NCBI GenBank assembly: GCA_027043825.1
Contig: JALUER010000017.1
Location: 1 to 5,542, forward strand
Direction: 5' to 3'
Source of the DNA: Microcaldota archaeon
GTDB lineage: Archaea; Iainarchaeota; Iainarchaeia; JAADDC01
DNA: 5,542 bases
Shown: positions 4,601-5,542 of the stretch, one piece after another
How the letters are laid out: each line of letters begins with the position of its first letter
Numbering within the stretch: position 1 is the stretch's first letter
The notes under the pieces: generated by a model
What the model was told of the DNA's origin: nothing
The model's input: only the letters and a program-made list of their open reading frames with translations
The model's database searches: none
Position numbers and translations under genes: made by a program

Positions 4601-5542
4601 TCAGAGCTCGTAGATGTAGACACGGGGCTTTCTCGGATCCGTGGGGACGAGGAAGTACCCTATTAACTTGTCGTAGTTTTTCTTGAGGGCTAGGGACTCC
4701 AGCTCCTTCCACATATCTCTTACAATTCCCTCCTTGCCGGGGTGTATCACTATGGCAAAGGCCGGGGTTACCTCGTAGCCCTGGGCCCTCAGGATTTCTA
4801 TCACCTGCTTGTAGCTGTCCAGCTTGCTACTTCTCCTCCTCTTTCCATTGCCATTATTCCTTTCGAGAACTAGCCTAACCTGCCTCGGCTTCTCGAAGGA
4901 TTTCACCTCTGTCAGGACGATCTCTCTCCTTGTGGGGTAGTGGTAGGCGGCGTCTATCTCTGCCAGTGGAAGGCCCGTCTTCCTGCTCTCCTTCTTTCTC
5001 GGAAGCTCGTACCTGTAAAACCAGAGGTTCCTCACTATCGAGGCCTCCGGGTGAAGCTCCTGGTGGATGAAAGACGCGGCGTAGCTCTCCTTCACATCGT
5101 TGGAGAGATACCTGGGGTGAACCTTCTCCAAGAATTTGATGAGGAGGTCGTCCAGTCTGTCGTACTTCTTCAGGAAGAGGCGACCGATCTTCACGTGGTT
5201 TTTCCTCTTCCTGTTGGGCCCCATGTCCAGCACGAGTCTAAGTGGAAAGGGCGTGCCCATTTTCCTATATCTCTCGAGCGGCGCCACGGGTGCATTCACG
5301 ACCATACGCTTCGTCGGGTGTTGGAAGAGTGAAAGAACTTCCTGGATCCTGGAGAGGGCCTCCACAGAGGTCTCGAATCTCTGGGAAAAGTCGTCCACGT
5401 TTACCCTGTTGGAGTTAGGTTTTATGAACGCCGTGAGAACGTCGTGGTCCATCTTCTTGTTCTTTCTCGTCGTGCCCACCATCCAGCCGAACTCCCTGGC
5501 CGCTTCGTGAACGATCCTGGCAAACCTCCTCCTACCTATGGC
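4601..5542 (-). CDS. PD-(D/E)XK nuclease-like protein (N-terminus beyond window edge)
   Basis: I do not recognise a named family. The C-terminal half has the layout of a PD-(D/E)XK nuclease core. Numbered from the ATG at 5482, Asp177 lies in LAEIDAAYHY, a strand with Glu192-Val-Lys194 follows in REIVLTEVKSF, and a later helix KLDSYKQVIEIL (220-231) could supply the accessory Lys/Gln. A following strand FAIVIH and a C-terminal strand RVYIYEL complete an alpha/beta core. Residues 204-219 form a basic, probably flexible loop (GNGKRRRSSK). The N-terminal region (1-170) is Arg/Lys-rich and helical. From the ATG it is 293 residues, but the frame stays open for 20 more codons to the window edge with coding-like sequence (RFARIVHEAAREFG), and ATG 5482 has no ribosome site, so the true start is probably outside. 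It ends 39 nt before tRNA-His copy A on the same strand. A role in defence or DNA repair is possible but not shown. Confidence 0.68.
   Translation of the reverse strand, partial: AIGRRRFARIVHEAAREFGWMVGTTRKNKKMDHDVLTAFIKPNSNRVNVDDFSQRFETSVEALSRIQEVLSLFQHPTKRMVVNAPVAPLERYRKMGTPFPLRLVLDMGPNRKRKNHVKIGRLFLKKYDRLDDLLIKFLEKVHPRYLSNDVKESYAASFIHQELHPEASIVRNLWFYRYELPRKKESRKTGLPLAEIDAAYHYPTRREIVLTEVKSFEKPRQVRLVLERNNGNGKRRRSSKLDSYKQVIEILRAQGYEVTPAFAIVIHPGKEGIVRDMWKELESLALKKNYDKLIGYFLVPTDPRKPRVYIYEL

Noticed and set aside
4421..4666. 81-codon plus-strand frame across tRNA-His copy A
   Set aside because: It runs through the tRNA, the promoter and the nuclease 3' end in antisense; no similarity recognised.
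5136..5510. 124-codon plus-strand frame rich in Phe/Leu resembling a membrane protein
   Set aside because: The hydrophobic look comes from reading Lys/Arg/Glu-rich nuclease codons in antisense; no ribosome site, and the minus frame is better supported.
1..5542. CRISPR array, riboswitch or integrase gene
   Set aside because: The only long repeats are the two tRNA-His copies; no spaced short repeats, no structured leader and no recombinase motifs are visible in the window.

Overview
The window looks like part of an archaeal chromosome, probably from a thermophile. The evidence is compact gene packing, TATA-box promoters at archaeal spacing, GGTGAT/GGAGGT ribosome binding sites, a start that looks leaderless, tRNA-His genes without encoded CCA, and archaeal families (TtuA/NcsA-type thiolase, COG2401-type GNAT-ABC fusion, ASCH protein, DUF433/DUF5615 pair). 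The proteins are rich in Glu, Lys, Arg and Val. I cannot name the species. By eye the toxin-antitoxin genes look more AT-rich than the rest; I did not count it.

Left part, plus strand (2-2688). The C-terminal third of a tRNA thiolation enzyme enters from the left edge. It is followed closely by a small ASCH-domain (PUA-like) protein, whose 3' end overlaps by 50 nt a 609-residue fusion of an acetyltransferase (GNAT) domain to an ABC-type ATPase. All three point toward nucleic-acid or tRNA metabolism and may form one operon. A 71-bp convergent gap (2689-2759) follows. The stop codon and this gap carry three alternating AAAACGG/CCGTTTT arms that can form two mutually exclusive hairpins.

Right part, minus strand (5542-2760). 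In order of transcription: a PD-(D/E)XK nuclease-like protein (open to the window edge), a TATA box, tRNA-His copy A (4561-4488), a DUF433 antitoxin, a DUF5615 PIN-like toxin, tRNA-His copy B (3925-3852), another TATA box, and a fold-type I PLP aminotransferase.

The most striking structure is the tRNA/toxin-antitoxin block. Two tRNA-His genes, identical over exactly 74 nt (including encoded G-1 and discriminator C73) and diverging at the very next base on both sides, enclose a two-gene toxin-antitoxin module. Only 11 nt separate tRNA copy A from the antitoxin ATG, and only 1 nt separates the toxin stop codon from tRNA copy B. The repeat unit is 636 bp. This looks like a minimal tRNA-flanked addiction cassette: exact recombination between the copies would delete the toxin-antitoxin pair and restore a single intact tRNA-His. 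No dedicated toxin-antitoxin promoter is visible, so the module is probably expressed from the tRNA promoter and released by tRNA processing.
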